Assembly (NCBI RefSeq): GCF_964656455.1
Contig: NC_135714.1
Coordinates: 60,351,850 to 60,415,849 of the forward strand
Origin: Halichoerus grypus
Lineage: Eukaryota > Chordata > Mammalia > Carnivora > Phocidae
Direction: 5' to 3'
Length of the DNA: 64,000 bases
Below, in pieces: positions 23,201 to 30,693 of the stretch; within the stretch, counting starts at the first letter, position 1, and each line of letters opens with the position of its first letter. The position numbers and the translations under genes were made by a program. Below the pieces are notes generated by a model. That model was given only the letters and a program-made list of their open reading frames with translations, was not told the origin of the DNA and searched no databases.

Positions 23201-24979
23201 CAGGGAGCCCGATGCTGGTCTCGATCCGAGGACCCTGGGATCATGACCCGAGCCGAAGAGCCCTCTACTACCCCACTGTTGTGACTATCAAAAAATACCT
23301 GACAGCAAACCATAGGAGAACTCTTAAGCATAGGAAACAAACTGAGGGTTGCTGGAGGGGAGATGGGTGGGTGGGGGTTGGGGGATAGGATAACTGGGTG
23401 TGGACATTAAGGAGAGCACGTGATGTAATGAGCACTGGGTATTATATAAGACTGATGAATCACTGACCTCTACCTCTGAAACCAATAATACATTATGTGT
23501 TCATTGAATTTAAATAAAAATTAAAAAAAAACAAGACAACTGAAGTAGTATGCTATTTTTACAGATCCTAAAGATCACCTACAGATGGAAATGATTTATA
23601 AAAGGAACAAAATTTTGGAAAAGGTTAAAAACAAAAGAAGGAAATGCTCAGGATCAAGATTCTAACTCATGATTTCCTTACACTCAGCACATGCTGACAA
23701 TTTTAGTAGGGATGGTCCCATTAAAGAAATTTAACTTTCTTTTTTTTAAGATTTTATTTATTTATTTGAGAGAACGAGAGAGAGCATGAGCATGGGGGAG
23801 CAGCAGAGGCAGAGGGAGAAGCAGACTCCCCGCTGAGCAGGGAGCCCGATCTGGGACTCGATCCCAGGACCTTGGGATCATGACCTGAGCCAAAGGCAGA
23901 CGCTTAACTGACTGAGCGACTCAGGCGCCCCCCAACAAATTTAACTCTTAAAAAAATATGTATATATATACCCTGACAAATTCCAAACTGCCTGTTAGGG
24001 GGCAGTACTGCTCCCTTGAGAACCACTGCTCTGTAGTAACAAAGTAATGTATGAGTGTATCTGCCTGTCCCTTTCCCCATCTGTATACATACAACTACAT
24101 TTTTATAATTATGGCGAGTAAATTGATAATATGAGTTAAAGACATAAAATTTACTGGCTGTTTCTCTTGGCTTCATGTATGAAATCTGAGTGGTGATCCC
24201 ATTTGGATACTTCCCAGTCTTCCCTTGTACAGTCTGAACCAAAACACAGCCATAATTCAGTTACGGGGAGTGTGAAACAGATCATCATCCTACGAATGGA
24301 CTCCACTGTTTCTCTTCACTAGTTCAGATGAAAGGGAAACCGTTTCCTCCAGACCAGTGTTTCGTGTACCGAGGGAAAAAGTTAACTTTTTTTTTTCAGC
24401 TGGCAGGGCTTCGTGTTTAAAAATGCAGCTGAATTTAATCACATATTGGTAACTATTAGCATATACATATGAAATACCATCTTGAAATAGAATCAAGCTT
24501 TACCTTGCATGTATATACAGAAAATGAAAACAAAAAATTGCTAAGAAATTCTAGAGAACTTGAACAACAACATAAAGTATCTTGTCTACATAGATATTGA
24601 AAAGGCTGTGGAATCCTAGATAAAAACTGTGTTGTCAGCACATACACCCTGACGATAATATATGAAAATACAGCCTGAAATCTGTAATGCACTATATTTA
24701 TTTCAACATTGTTCCTGGTTAGTGTTTTAGGAAAGTTTGTAGCTCAACTTGAATGTCTACATATTAAGGATACATGGTTTAGGTGCATGAAACTGGGTAT
24801 CAGAAATGACATGTGTCAATGACTGTGTGTTCTCATTAACAGCTCCAGGTCCAGTTCCAGTTCCAGGTCCCAAAACCCATCCCTCTGCTGCATCCTCTGG
24901 CAAAATGCTCCTTCCACCGTTGGGGACGTTCATCATTTTAATCAGTGCTTCTGCTGTAAATCTCTTTGTTGCTTTGTAG
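1544..24979 (+). CDS. ART3: ART3, ecto-ADP-ribosyltransferase 3 (partial: 5' exons outside window), 10 coding exons
   Basis: GPI-anchored cell-surface member of the arginine-specific ecto-ADP-ribosyltransferase family. The exons join as 1544-2255, 13715-13747, 14659-14691, 16016-16045, 18283-18315, 18862-18894, 19523-19555, 20830-20862, 22148-22180 and 24843-24979. That gives 1110 bp, or 369 residues plus stop. With a short signal-peptide exon upstream this fits the family length (human about 389). All internal junctions are AG/GT and all are phase 1. Domain order: transferase fold (first 237 residues), a mini-exon-encoded linker of about 88 residues, a proline-rich stalk, and a hydrophobic C-terminus. 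The R-S-EXE catalytic motif of active family members appears degraded: the stretch before LIPLNEIF reads ERI where active enzymes have an E-x-E. This agrees with the reported lack of activity of ART3. The gene is convergent with NUP54. Identity rests on protein recognition plus synteny and is very secure. Confidence 0.96.
2473..2655 (+). mobile_element. Old hAT-type DNA transposon fragment (family uncertain)
   Basis: Starts caatggttctcagctggggc and contains ctgctaaacaaaatgcacag, matching from memory a common mammalian non-autonomous hAT element. Diverged and without coding capacity. Confidence 0.5.
2761..2942 (-). repeat. CanSINE (first of a same-site pair)
   Basis: T run, aagattttatttatttgaga, body, and inverted head ending ctgagccacccagttgcct. 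Flanked by cagctaaag at 2751-2759 and 2943-2951. Confidence 0.92.
2952..3158 (-). repeat. CanSINE (second of a same-site pair)
   Basis: Follows a (ttttg)n tail and ends gcacccct. Flanked by cagctaaag at 2943-2951 and 3159-3167, the same target word as the neighbouring copy. Confidence 0.92.
3168..3670. other. ART3 intron 3 unique segment
   Basis: No recognisable repeat or exon. A 94-codon open frame on the + strand here lacks any similarity or splice support and is treated as chance. Confidence 0.4.
3677..3863 (-). repeat. CanSINE
   Basis: Complete inverted copy. Target duplication aagactNNtacct on both sides, with mismatches. Confidence 0.9.
4300..4545 (-). mobile_element. L1/HAL1 ORF1 relic (antisense)
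   Basis: Read on the - strand, the stretch resembles the L1/HAL1 ORF1 region encoding repeated 'hxhhkFxnxxdKexIL'-type residues, and on the + strand it shows the typical cctccattgtcttctggttt. Frames are broken. Confidence 0.5.
4546..7300. other. Possible ancient LTR-flanked element (uncertain)
   Basis: Blocks at 4546-4830 and 6996-7270 share short words in the same order: aaaacccttt then tccttcc, later ccatagctttggg, then attccc. The interior (4850-6460) has no open frame. A SINE and L1 tail at 6477-6769 interrupt it. The pattern could be a decayed LTR pair, but similarity is weak. Confidence 0.3.
6477..6769 (+). repeat. Composite CanSINE plus L1 3'-end insertion
   Basis: A complete SINE (6477-6689) with an A tail is followed at once by about 75 bp of L1 3' end (ctaaaactaatgatgtaatg... 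taacataacaataaa) and its own A tail. The unit is flanked by gataccaaatt at 6466-6476 and 6770-6780, with an inner gatacca at 6690-6696. Confidence 0.88.
7760..8160. repeat. Ancient interspersed repeat, probably LTR-derived (family uncertain)
   Basis: Contains gattatagactctaatcaca and caacaactagattagtgttt, wording I associate with a common old mammalian repeat. It also holds a local tandem of tatatattaagt at about 7805-7860. Confidence 0.4.
8165..8725. repeat. Ancient interspersed repeat, LTR or MER type (family uncertain)
   Basis: Starts attagttatccatctctgc, then gtggcttaaaacaacactta, and ends tcagaagctgcctaccat. These words recur in a widespread old mammalian repeat. No coding capacity. Confidence 0.5.
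9038..9740 (-). pseudogene. Unidentified coding relic (- strand), origin unknown
   Basis: On the - strand 9388-9098 gives a 96-codon frame of protein-like composition (includes NQACVAIVPTT and SLPNKDLYRVNW). Overlapping frames on both sides look like continuations broken by stops and shifts. No splice sites and no family recognised. Could be a decayed retrocopy or endogenous retroviral relic. Confidence 0.3.
9741..10160. mobile_element. Possible hAT-type DNA transposon relic
   Basis: Begins gcagaggttctcaaattttc, similar to hAT-Charlie ends, and is AT-rich inside. The other end was not located with certainty. Confidence 0.35.
10161..11000. other. ART3 intron 3, unassigned sequence
   Basis: A 97-codon - strand frame (10467-10174) has protein-like composition but no recognised family and no intact context. 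No repeat assigned. Confidence 0.3.
11009..11202 (-). repeat. CanSINE
   Basis: Complete inverted copy with GC-rich middle. Target duplication ctctNtttattctt. Confidence 0.92.
11545..11750. mobile_element. MER5A-like hAT transposon relic
   Basis: Diverged wording for the MER5A core (ttggtgcataaaaaatcacttggag ... gatgattctgaagtatgtg, given in part). Non-coding. Confidence 0.5.
11800..12003 (+). repeat. CanSINE
   Basis: Head to A tail present. Target duplication aaaattccccag on both sides. Confidence 0.93.
12004..12640. other. ART3 intron 3, unassigned sequence
   Basis: Holds a 23-base T run near 12163. Otherwise no element was recognised. Confidence 0.35.
12645..12689. repeat. Perfect 19 bp inverted repeat (hairpin, 7-nt loop)
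   Basis: Arm tttataaggccctagaccc at 12645-12663, loop agcaaga, perfect reverse complement at 12671-12689. It lies in unique intronic DNA, with no T run after it and no transposon ends seen. Confidence 0.95.
12749..12798 (+). repeat. Two-copy 25 bp tandem duplication
   Basis: Units start agatcagtgttctggg and agatcagtggtctggg and continue for 25 bp each with about three mismatches. Confidence 0.85.
12900..13092 (+). repeat. CanSINE, older subtype
   Basis: Head ggggcatctgggtggctcag, short A tail. Perfect 13 bp target duplication ggaattgtcatag at 12887-12899 and 13093-13105. Confidence 0.93.
13470..13660 (+). repeat. CanSINE
   Basis: Head ggggtgcctgggtggctcag to (aaat)n aaatcttt. Lies 55 bp before ART3 mini-exon 1. 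Confidence 0.9.
13715..13747 (+). CDS. ART3: ART3 mini-exon 1 (33 bp, phase 1-1)
   Basis: Acceptor ttcatgtttcag, donor ggtaag. With the preceding G it reads GLKTENCVENT, directly following the transferase domain. Its removal would keep the frame. It matches the known ART3 sequence downstream of the domain. Confidence 0.93.
13790..14040. other. GC-rich pocket in ART3 intron
   Basis: Locally GC-rich, with a (cca)n-like run at 13890-13905, in otherwise AT-rich DNA. Open frames occur in several frames of both strands, as expected from low stop density. No family or splice support. Confidence 0.4.
14659..14691 (+). CDS. ART3: ART3 mini-exon 2 (33 bp, phase 1-1)
   Basis: Acceptor tttgtatttcag, donor ggtaagtg. 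Encodes EHHLPIYIYNP, the counterpart of the YVYNP segment in human ART3. Symmetric phase, so it can be skipped without a frameshift. Confidence 0.92.
15304..15360 (+). repeat. 24 bp tandem repeat (2.4 units)
   Basis: gtgaagcattttgtgaagct plus tcat occurs at 15304-15327 and again at 15328-15351 with one change, then a partial third unit. Each unit contains the palindrome tgaagcttca. Confidence 0.9.
15580..15812 (-). mobile_element. LINE-1 3' end, antisense
   Basis: T run, then complement of the carnivore L1 3' UTR (gtataacacccagtgctcca, cccaccccctcccctctaga). 5'-truncated. Confidence 0.85.
16016..16045 (+). CDS. ART3: ART3 mini-exon 3 (30 bp, phase 1-1)
   Basis: Acceptor tgacttag, donor ggtaagac. 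Encodes GEKDQNLEDP, ten residues instead of eleven. This is the GEKxQxLED repeat type, which from memory occurs more than once in human ART3 but only once here. Confidence 0.92.
16312..16372 (+). pseudogene. 3'-truncated U6 snRNA retrocopy with target duplication
   Basis: Bases 16330-16358 match the first 29 nt of U6 snRNA, including the 5' stem-loop (ggcagcacatatactaaa), with two substitutions near the 5' end. The copy stops there, with no 3' U6 sequence and no A tail. It is flanked by a 19 bp near-perfect direct repeat at 16312-16330 and 16354-16372 (one mismatch). Promoter and most of the RNA are missing, so it cannot be functional. It lies in an ART3 intron. Confidence 0.85.
16751..16948 (+). 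repeat. CanSINE, young copy
   Basis: Full length with a 15-base A tail. Target duplication aaaagtccatacctttt on both sides. Confidence 0.94.
17141..17256 (-). repeat. CanSINE with internal deletion
   Basis: Has the tail side (aaagatttatttatcc) and the head (gctgagccacccaggtgccc), but the middle is missing. Confidence 0.8.
17366..17525 (+). repeat. CanSINE, older subtype
   Basis: gggcatccgactcttgattt type head, short tail. Flanking repeat tNtcaaaag. Confidence 0.88.
17690..17830 (+). mobile_element. Old LINE-1 3' end
   Basis: Contains gatcatttcacaatatatgt and attatgttgtacaccttaaa, wording typical of L1M-class 3' UTRs. Confidence 0.6.
18283..18315 (+). CDS. ART3: ART3 mini-exon 4 (33 bp, phase 1-1)
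   Basis: Acceptor tctcatctttag, donor ggtaagtg. Encodes EMKSQESTVLF. Its ExKSQExT pattern is shared with mini-exon 8 (EDKSQEDTGNP), suggesting an exon duplication. I do not recall this exon in human ART3, so it is called from splice sites, frame and similarity to its siblings. Confidence 0.82.
18440..18590 (+). repeat. MIR SINE relic
   Basis: Diverged MIR core: aagcacttttatgacttatt, then gaattgaagctcagaaggat and gcccaatcatagagctaat. Confidence 0.65.
18862..18894 (+). CDS. ART3: ART3 mini-exon 5 (33 bp, phase 1-1)
   Basis: Acceptor ttgtcttgag (single upstream pyrimidine cluster, rather weak), donor ggtaag. Encodes GMTSHEPTQIP. The EPTQIP end is identical to a segment I recall from human ART3. 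Confidence 0.9.
19523..19555 (+). CDS. ART3: ART3 mini-exon 6 (33 bp, phase 1-1)
   Basis: Acceptor tttctcatttag, donor ggtaag. Encodes GMKIPEIFSLP, matching the GMKIPE segment known from ART3. Its acceptor region is nearly identical to that of mini-exon 7. Confidence 0.92.
20575..20790 (+). repeat. MIR SINE relic
   Basis: Words such as cctctgggtaacttatatat, tctgtaaaatgaagaaaac and gttctaatgagataaggtct match the MIR consensus pattern. It directly precedes ART3 mini-exon 7. Confidence 0.65.
20830..20862 (+). CDS. ART3: ART3 mini-exon 7 (33 bp, phase 1-1)
   Basis: Acceptor tttctcatttag, donor ggtaata (weaker than its siblings). Encodes GIKVVQLDEKP. The 20 bases before the exon nearly repeat those before mini-exon 6, a sign of duplication. 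I do not recall a human equivalent, so inclusion in transcripts is inferred. Confidence 0.8.
21310..21860 (+). repeat. Two MIR SINE relics
   Basis: One near 21340-21480 (ccattttagagatgaagata) and one near 21650-21860 (gagcagaggttttgaaatta ... gcataggaagcactcagtaa). Confidence 0.55.
22148..22180 (+). CDS. ART3: ART3 mini-exon 8 (33 bp, phase 1-1)
   Basis: Acceptor tatattttag, donor ggtatga. Encodes EDKSQEDTGNP, matching the EDKSQ segment of known ART3 just before the proline-rich exon. Confidence 0.9.
22688..22890 (+). repeat. CanSINE
   Basis: Complete, with a 14-base A tail. Target duplication aaaatgaaaggca. Inside the hAT element. Confidence 0.93.
23109..23258 (-). repeat. CanSINE, 5'-truncated
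   Basis: T run and body present, but the copy stops at cccgagccgaag without the head. agcccNctacta-like repeats on both sides show it inserted already truncated. Confidence 0.88.
23305..23531 (+). mobile_element. LINE-1 3' end
   Basis: actgagggttgctggagggg, gagcactgggtattatata, gaatttaaataaaaat and an A run: the carnivore L1 3' UTR. Confidence 0.88.
23739..23932 (-). repeat. CanSINE
   Basis: Complete inverted copy ending gactcaggcgcccc. Flanking repeat aaatttaact. Confidence 0.92.
24843..24979 (+). CDS. ART3: ART3 last coding exon: Pro-rich stalk and GPI signal
   Basis: Acceptor ctcattaacag, stop TAG at 24977-24979. It begins APGPVPVPGPKTHPSAASSG, a proline-rich spacer with small residues suited to a GPI attachment site. 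It ends in an 18-20 residue hydrophobic segment (FIILISASAVNLFVAL) with no cytoplasmic tail. This layout is typical of a GPI-anchor signal. Confidence 0.95.
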
Positions 24980-25235
24980 TCTAATATATTCTTTATTTAC
25001 TTAAAATATACTCAAGGAATCCCACAAGAAACCATCAACAGGAATGATGTATTTTTCACTTGTTGGTCAGAGTCACTTGATAAAATGAGAACCGAGTATT
25101 TTTTATTTACTTTGTAAATTCAGAGTTGGTCCAGGTATGTCATAGAATTCATTTTTCATTTATTTCTATGTTTATGACTGCAAAAAAACCCTGTATACTT
25201 CTGATTGAATTCAATAAAAGACTTTAAGATTGTTG
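24980..25235 (+). other. ART3: ART3 3' untranslated region with poly(A) signal
   Basis: A unique AT-rich stretch follows the stop codon. A canonical AATAAA lies at 25213-25218, so cleavage is expected about 15-25 bases later. The exact end is inferred. Confidence 0.65.
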
Positions 25236-25805
25236 GATATAATTTCCGTAGAATTGCCAGGTATTAAAATATCCAGTACTGTTAGTGATTAACATGAGTT
25301 TATTTCCTGAATTAGAATTTTAAAGAAGTTTTACTCATCTTTGAAGGATCAAACTTTGACTTCAAATAGTATCACCCCACAATCTCTTCATCTTCCTTTA
25401 ATATATAAACACTTTATATTTCTGTAAACATGACTGTTTACCAAGTGTTTCACATATAGTCCCTAACTTAAATCTCATATTAATCCAGGAAAATAGACAG
25501 TAGTGAAGGAATGTATATATGCTAAGTAAGTAAGGAAAAAATGAGATTATACAGTATGGTATTCTTTTTCCCAAGGTATTGTGGTAGTTGAATAGTGACT
25601 GATTTAGGCATGGGCTTTGGTAACTGGCACTTGTTTACATTTTGCAGTGTTTCAAAAAGGATTTAAGTCCGCCTTGAAAGATAAGAGAAAAACTACTTAA
25701 AATCTAGACTAGGTGTTACGGGTTCAATGTGCTTTTTTAAAAAAGTTGTCTGCACACTTTTTTTTCCCCCAGTCTGGTTTATTTATATTTATTTATTTAT
25801 TTGGA

Positions 25806-25981
25806 AGGTTTTATTTATTTGTCAGAGAGAGAGTGAGCACAAGCAGGGGGAGTGGCATGCAGAGGGAGAAGCAGGCTCCCCGCTGAGGAAGGAGCTCGAT
25901 GCGGGGCTCAATCCCAGGACCCCAGGATCATGACCTGAGCTGAAGGCAGACGCTTAACCAACTGAGCCACCCAGGCATCCC
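25806..25981 (-). repeat. CanSINE at the 3' end of the outer L1
   Basis: Inverted copy ending acccaggcatccc, flanked by tatttatatttattt on both sides, probably landed in the L1 tail. Confidence 0.9.
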
Positions 25982-28301
25982 TATTTATATTTATTTTTAA
26001 AAGTTTTAATTGAGGTATAGTTGACACACAATATTACATTAGTTTCAGGTGTACAACAGTGATTTCAGAATTATATACATTATGAAATGCTTACCACAAT
26101 AAGTGTGGTTACCAGCTGTCATTATACAAAGTTATTACAATATTATTGATTATATTCCCTATGCTTTATTTCTCATTCCTGTGACTTACTATTTTATAAC
26201 TGTTCGTACCTCTTAATCCCCTTCATCCATTTTGCCCATCCCTCTACCTCTCTGGCAACCACCAGTTCTCTGTATTTAGGGGTCTGTTTCTGTGTTTGGT
26301 TTGTTCTTTTTTTTTTATTTTTTAGATAGCACCTATCAATGAAATCATATGATATTTGTCTTTCCCTGTCTGACTTAATTAGCAGAATACCCTCTAGTTC
26401 ATCCATGTCGTCACAGATGGCAAGGTTTCATTCCCTTTACGGCTGAGTAATATCCCACTGTATATACACCACAACTTCTTTATCCATTCATTTATCAGTG
26501 GACACTGGGTTGCTTCCATATCTTGGCTCTTACAAATTAGGCTTCAGTGAACTTGAGGTGCATATATCTTTTGAGTTAGTGTTTTGGTTGTCTTTGGCTA
26601 AATACCCAGTAGTGGAATTACTGGATTATGTAGTATTTCTATTTTTAATTTTTTGAGGAAGCTCCATACGTTTTCCATGTTGGCTGCACCAATTTACACT
26701 CCCATCAGCAATGCACAAGTGTTCCCTTTTCTCTACATCCTCACCAACACTTGTTATTTCTTCTCTCTTTGGTACTAGGCATTCTGACTGGTGTGAGGTG
26801 ATATCTCATTATGGTTTTGGTTTGCATTTCCCTAATGATTAGTGATGTTGAGCATCTCTTCATGTATCTGTTGGTCATCTGTATGTCTTCTTTGTAAAAA
26901 TTCATATTCAGATCCTCTGCCCATTTTTAATCAGATTGTTTATTTTTTTGGTTAGTTGTATGAATTCTTTATATTTTTTTGGGTATCATCTCTTTATTAG
27001 TATATAATTTGCAAATATGTTCTCCCATTCCATAGGGTTGCCTTTTTGTTTTGTTGATGGTCCTTTGCTGTGCAAAAAGCCTTTTCATTTGATGTAGTTC
27101 CAGTTATTTCCCTTGTCTGAGGGGACAGATCCAGGAAAATATTTCTGGGGCCAATGTCCAGAAGTTTATTACTTTTATGTTTTCTTTTAGGAGTTTTATG
27201 GTTTCAGGTCTCACATTTAGGTCTTTAACTTATTTTGAGTTTATTTTTCTATGTGGTATAAGAAAGTGATCCAACTTGATTATTTTCATGTAGCTGTCCA
27301 GTTTTCCCAGCACCATTTATTGAAGAGACTGTCTTTTCCATGTTGTATATTAGTCCTTCTTTATCATAGATTAATTCACAATATAAGTATGGGTTTATTT
27401 CTGGCCTCTCCAGTCTGTTCAATTGATCCGTGTGTCTTTTCTATGCTGGTACCATACTGTTTTGAACACAATAGATTTTATAGTGTAGTTTGAAATAAAG
27501 GATACCTCCAGGTTTGTTCTTTCTCAAGATTGCTGTCACTATTTGGGGTCTTTTGTGGTTCCATACAAATTTTAGCATTATTTGTTCTAGTTCTATGAAA
27601 AATACTGTTGGCATTTTTATAGGGATTATTCTGAATCTGTAGATTGCTTTGGTTGGTATGGACATTTTGATATTATTCTTCCAGTTCATTAGCACAGAAT
27701 ATCTTTCCATTTATCTGTGTCATCTTCAGTTTCTTTCATCAGTAATCTTAATAGTTTTCAGAGTACATACAGTTCTTCTACCTCCTTGGTTAAATTTGTT
27801 CCTAGGTATTTTGTTCTTTTTGAGGTAATTGTACGTGGGATTGTTAATTTCTCTTTCTGATAGTTACTAGTATATAGAAACACAGCAGATTCTGTATATT
27901 AATTTTTTATCCTGCAACTTTACCAAATCATTTATTAGTTCTGGTAGTCTTTTGGTGGAGTCTTTAGGGTTTTCTATATATAATGTCATGTCACCTGCAA
28001 ATAGTGACAGTTTCATTTCTTCTTTACCAATTTGGATGCCTTTTATTTCCTTTTCTTGTCTGATTGCCACAGCTAGGACTTCCGGTACTATGTTGAATGA
28101 ACGTGGTGAGGGTGGAAATCCTTGTCATGTTCCTGATCTTAGAAGAAAAGCTTTCAGCTTTTCACCATTGAGTATGTTAGCTGTAGGCTTGTCATATATG
28201 GCCTATTATTTTGTTGAGGTACGTTCCCTGTCTACCAACTCTGCTGAGAATTTTTATCATAAATGGATGTTGAATTCTGTCACATGTTTTTTCTGCATCT
28301 A

Positions 28302-28481
28302 TTTTTTTTTTTAAGATTTTATTTATTTGTCAGAGAATCCAAGCAGGGGGAGCAGAAGGCAGAGGGAGAAGCAGGCTCCCCACTGAGCAGGGAGCCCAAT
28401 GCGGGACTCGATCCCAGGACCCTGAAATCATGACCTGAGCCGAAGGCAGACGCTTAACTGACTGAGCCACCCAGGCGTCCC
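28302..28481 (-). repeat. CanSINE inside outer L1
   Basis: Inverted copy. Target duplication ttttctgcatctatt on both sides. Confidence 0.93.
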
Positions 28482-28847
28482 TTTTCTGCATCTATTGAAA
28501 TGATTTATGCTTAATTTTGTTAATGTGATACATCATGTTGATTTATTTGTAGATAATTGAACTGTCCTTGCATCCTTGAAATAAATTCCACTTGATTGTG
28601 GTGAATGATCCTTTTTTTAATGTATTGTTGAATGCAGTTTGTGAATATTTTGTTGAGAATTTTTGCATCTATGTTCATCAGGGATATTGATCTGTAATTT
28701 TTTTTTTTTTGGTAGTGTCTCTTTCAGGGTTTGGTATCAGAATAATACTGGTCTCGGTAGAATGAATTTGGAAGCATTCTTTCCTATTCTATTTTTTGGA
28801 ATAGCTTGAGAAGGATAGGTATTAACTCTTCTTTAAATGTTGGGTAG

Positions 28848-29038
28848 AGGACACCTGTGTGGCTCAGTTGGTTATGTGTCTGCCTTCAGCTCAGGTCATG
28901 ATCTCAGGGTCCTGGGATTGAGCCCTGCATCAGGCTCCCTGCGCAGTGGGGAGCCTGCTTCTCCTTCTTCCTCTCCCTCTGCCTTTCCCCCGCTTGTGCT
29001 CTCTGTCAAATAAATAAATAAATAAAACTTTTAAAAAA
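28848..29038 (+). repeat. CanSINE (first of a tandem pair) inside outer L1
   Basis: Follows aaatgttgggtag (28835-28847). Its A-rich tail runs straight into the next SINE. Confidence 0.92.
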
Positions 29039-29039
29039 A

Positions 29040-29256
29040 TAGGGATGCCTGGGTGGCTCAGTGGGTTAAGCGTCTGCCTTCGGCTCAGGTCATGATCTCA
29101 GGGTCCTGGGATCGAGTCCCACATCGGGCTCCTTGTTAAGTGGGGAGCCTGCTTCTCCTCTGCCTACTGCTCCCCCTGCTGTGTGCTTGCTCTCTCTCTC
29201 TCACTCTCTCTGACAAATGAATGGATAAAATCTTTAAAATAAATAGATAGATAAAT
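29040..29256 (+). repeat. CanSINE (second of a tandem pair) inside outer L1
   Basis: Starts gggatgcctgggtggctcag in the tail of the previous copy. After it comes aaatgttggatag (29257-29269), so one target duplication flanks both. Confidence 0.92.
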
Positions 29257-30499
29257 AAATGTTGGATAGAAATCACCTGTGAAGCTGTCTGGTCCTAGAC
29301 TTTTGATGTTAGGAGTTTTTTGATTACCAGTTCGGTTTTGTTACCAGTAATTGGTCTGTTCACATTTTCTGTTTCTTCCTGATGCAGTCTTGGAAGATTC
29401 TATGTTTCTGGAAATATATGTATTTCTTCTGTGTTGTCTGATTTGTTGACCTACATTTTCATAGGAGTCTCTTACCCTTTGTACTTCTGTGGTGTCGGCT
29501 GTAACTTCTCTTTCATTTCTGGTTTGTTTGGGTCCTCTTTTTTTCTTGATGAGTTTGGTTTAAGGTTCATCAGTTTTGTTTATCTTTTCAAGAAACAGCG
29601 TAGTTTCATTAATCATTTTTATATTGTTTTTTTAGTCTATGTTAATTTCTGCTCTGAGCGTTATTATTTCCTTCCTTCAACTAACTTTGGGCTTTGTTGT
29701 TTTTCCGGTTCCTTTAGGTGTAAGATTAGATTGTGAGACATTTTTCTTGTTTCTTGATTATTAGGTTTAGTGCTATATACTTTCCTCTTAGAACCGCTTT
29801 TGCTGTATCCCAAAGATTTTGAACCATTGTGTTGCCATTTTCATTTGTCTCAAGGTATTTTTTCATTTTCTCTTTTTGATTTCTTTCTTGATCCATTGTT
29901 TATTGATACCGTGTTGTTTAGTCTTTATGAGGTTGTGTTTTTTCAAGTTTTTTCTTGTAACAGAGCTCTGGTTTCATAATGTTATGGTTGGAAAAGATAC
30001 TTAATACGATTTCAGTCACCTTAAATTTATTGAGGTTTGTTTTCTGACCTAACGTGATGTTTCATGGAAAATACTCCCTATGCACTTGAGAAGAATGTGT
30101 ATTCTGTTGTTGGATGGAATATTCTGTATATATCTGTTAAATCCATCTAGTCTAATATGTTATTCAAAGCCACAATTTCTTTACTGATTTTCTGTCTAGA
30201 TCGATCTGTTGATGTAAGTGGGGTGTTAAAGTCTCCTATTAATTGTATCAGGGACAGTTTCTCCCTTTAGGTCTATTAATATTTGCTTTATATATTAGGT
30301 GCTCATATGTTGGGTGTACATTTATAATTGTTATATCCTCTTGTTGGATTGATCCCTGTATCATTATTTAATACCCTTGTCCTTTGTTATAGTCTTCATT
30401 TTATTTACTTATTTTTAATCATTTTTTTTTTCATTATGGTAAGTGGTAACTATCAGTTTGTTCTCTATAGTTGAGTCTGTTTCTTGGTTTGTCTCTCTC

Positions 30500-30693
30500 T
30501 TTTTTTTTTTGTTAAGATTTTATTTATTTGAGCAAGAGAGCAAGAGAGAGAGCACGAGCCAGAGGGGAGGGGCAGAGGGAGAAGCAGACTCCTCGCTGAG
30601 CAGGGAGCCCGATGTGGGACTAGATCCCAGGAAGCTAGGATCATGACCTGAGCCAAAGGCACATGCTTAACCGACTGAGCCACCCAAGTGCCC
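30500..30693 (-). repeat. CanSINE inside inner L1 3' UTR
   Basis: Complete inverted copy. Flanking repeat of the type tctgtctc / tttgtctc. Confidence 0.9.

Larger units (their letters stand above)
22395..24032. mobile_element. hAT-type DNA transposon with 17 bp inverted ends, interrupted four times
   Basis: agagcagtggttctcaa at 22395-22411 and its exact complement at 24016-24032 bound about 0.85 kb of AT-rich host element. Later insertions of three SINEs and one L1 end expand it. No transposase frame. Confidence 0.75.
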
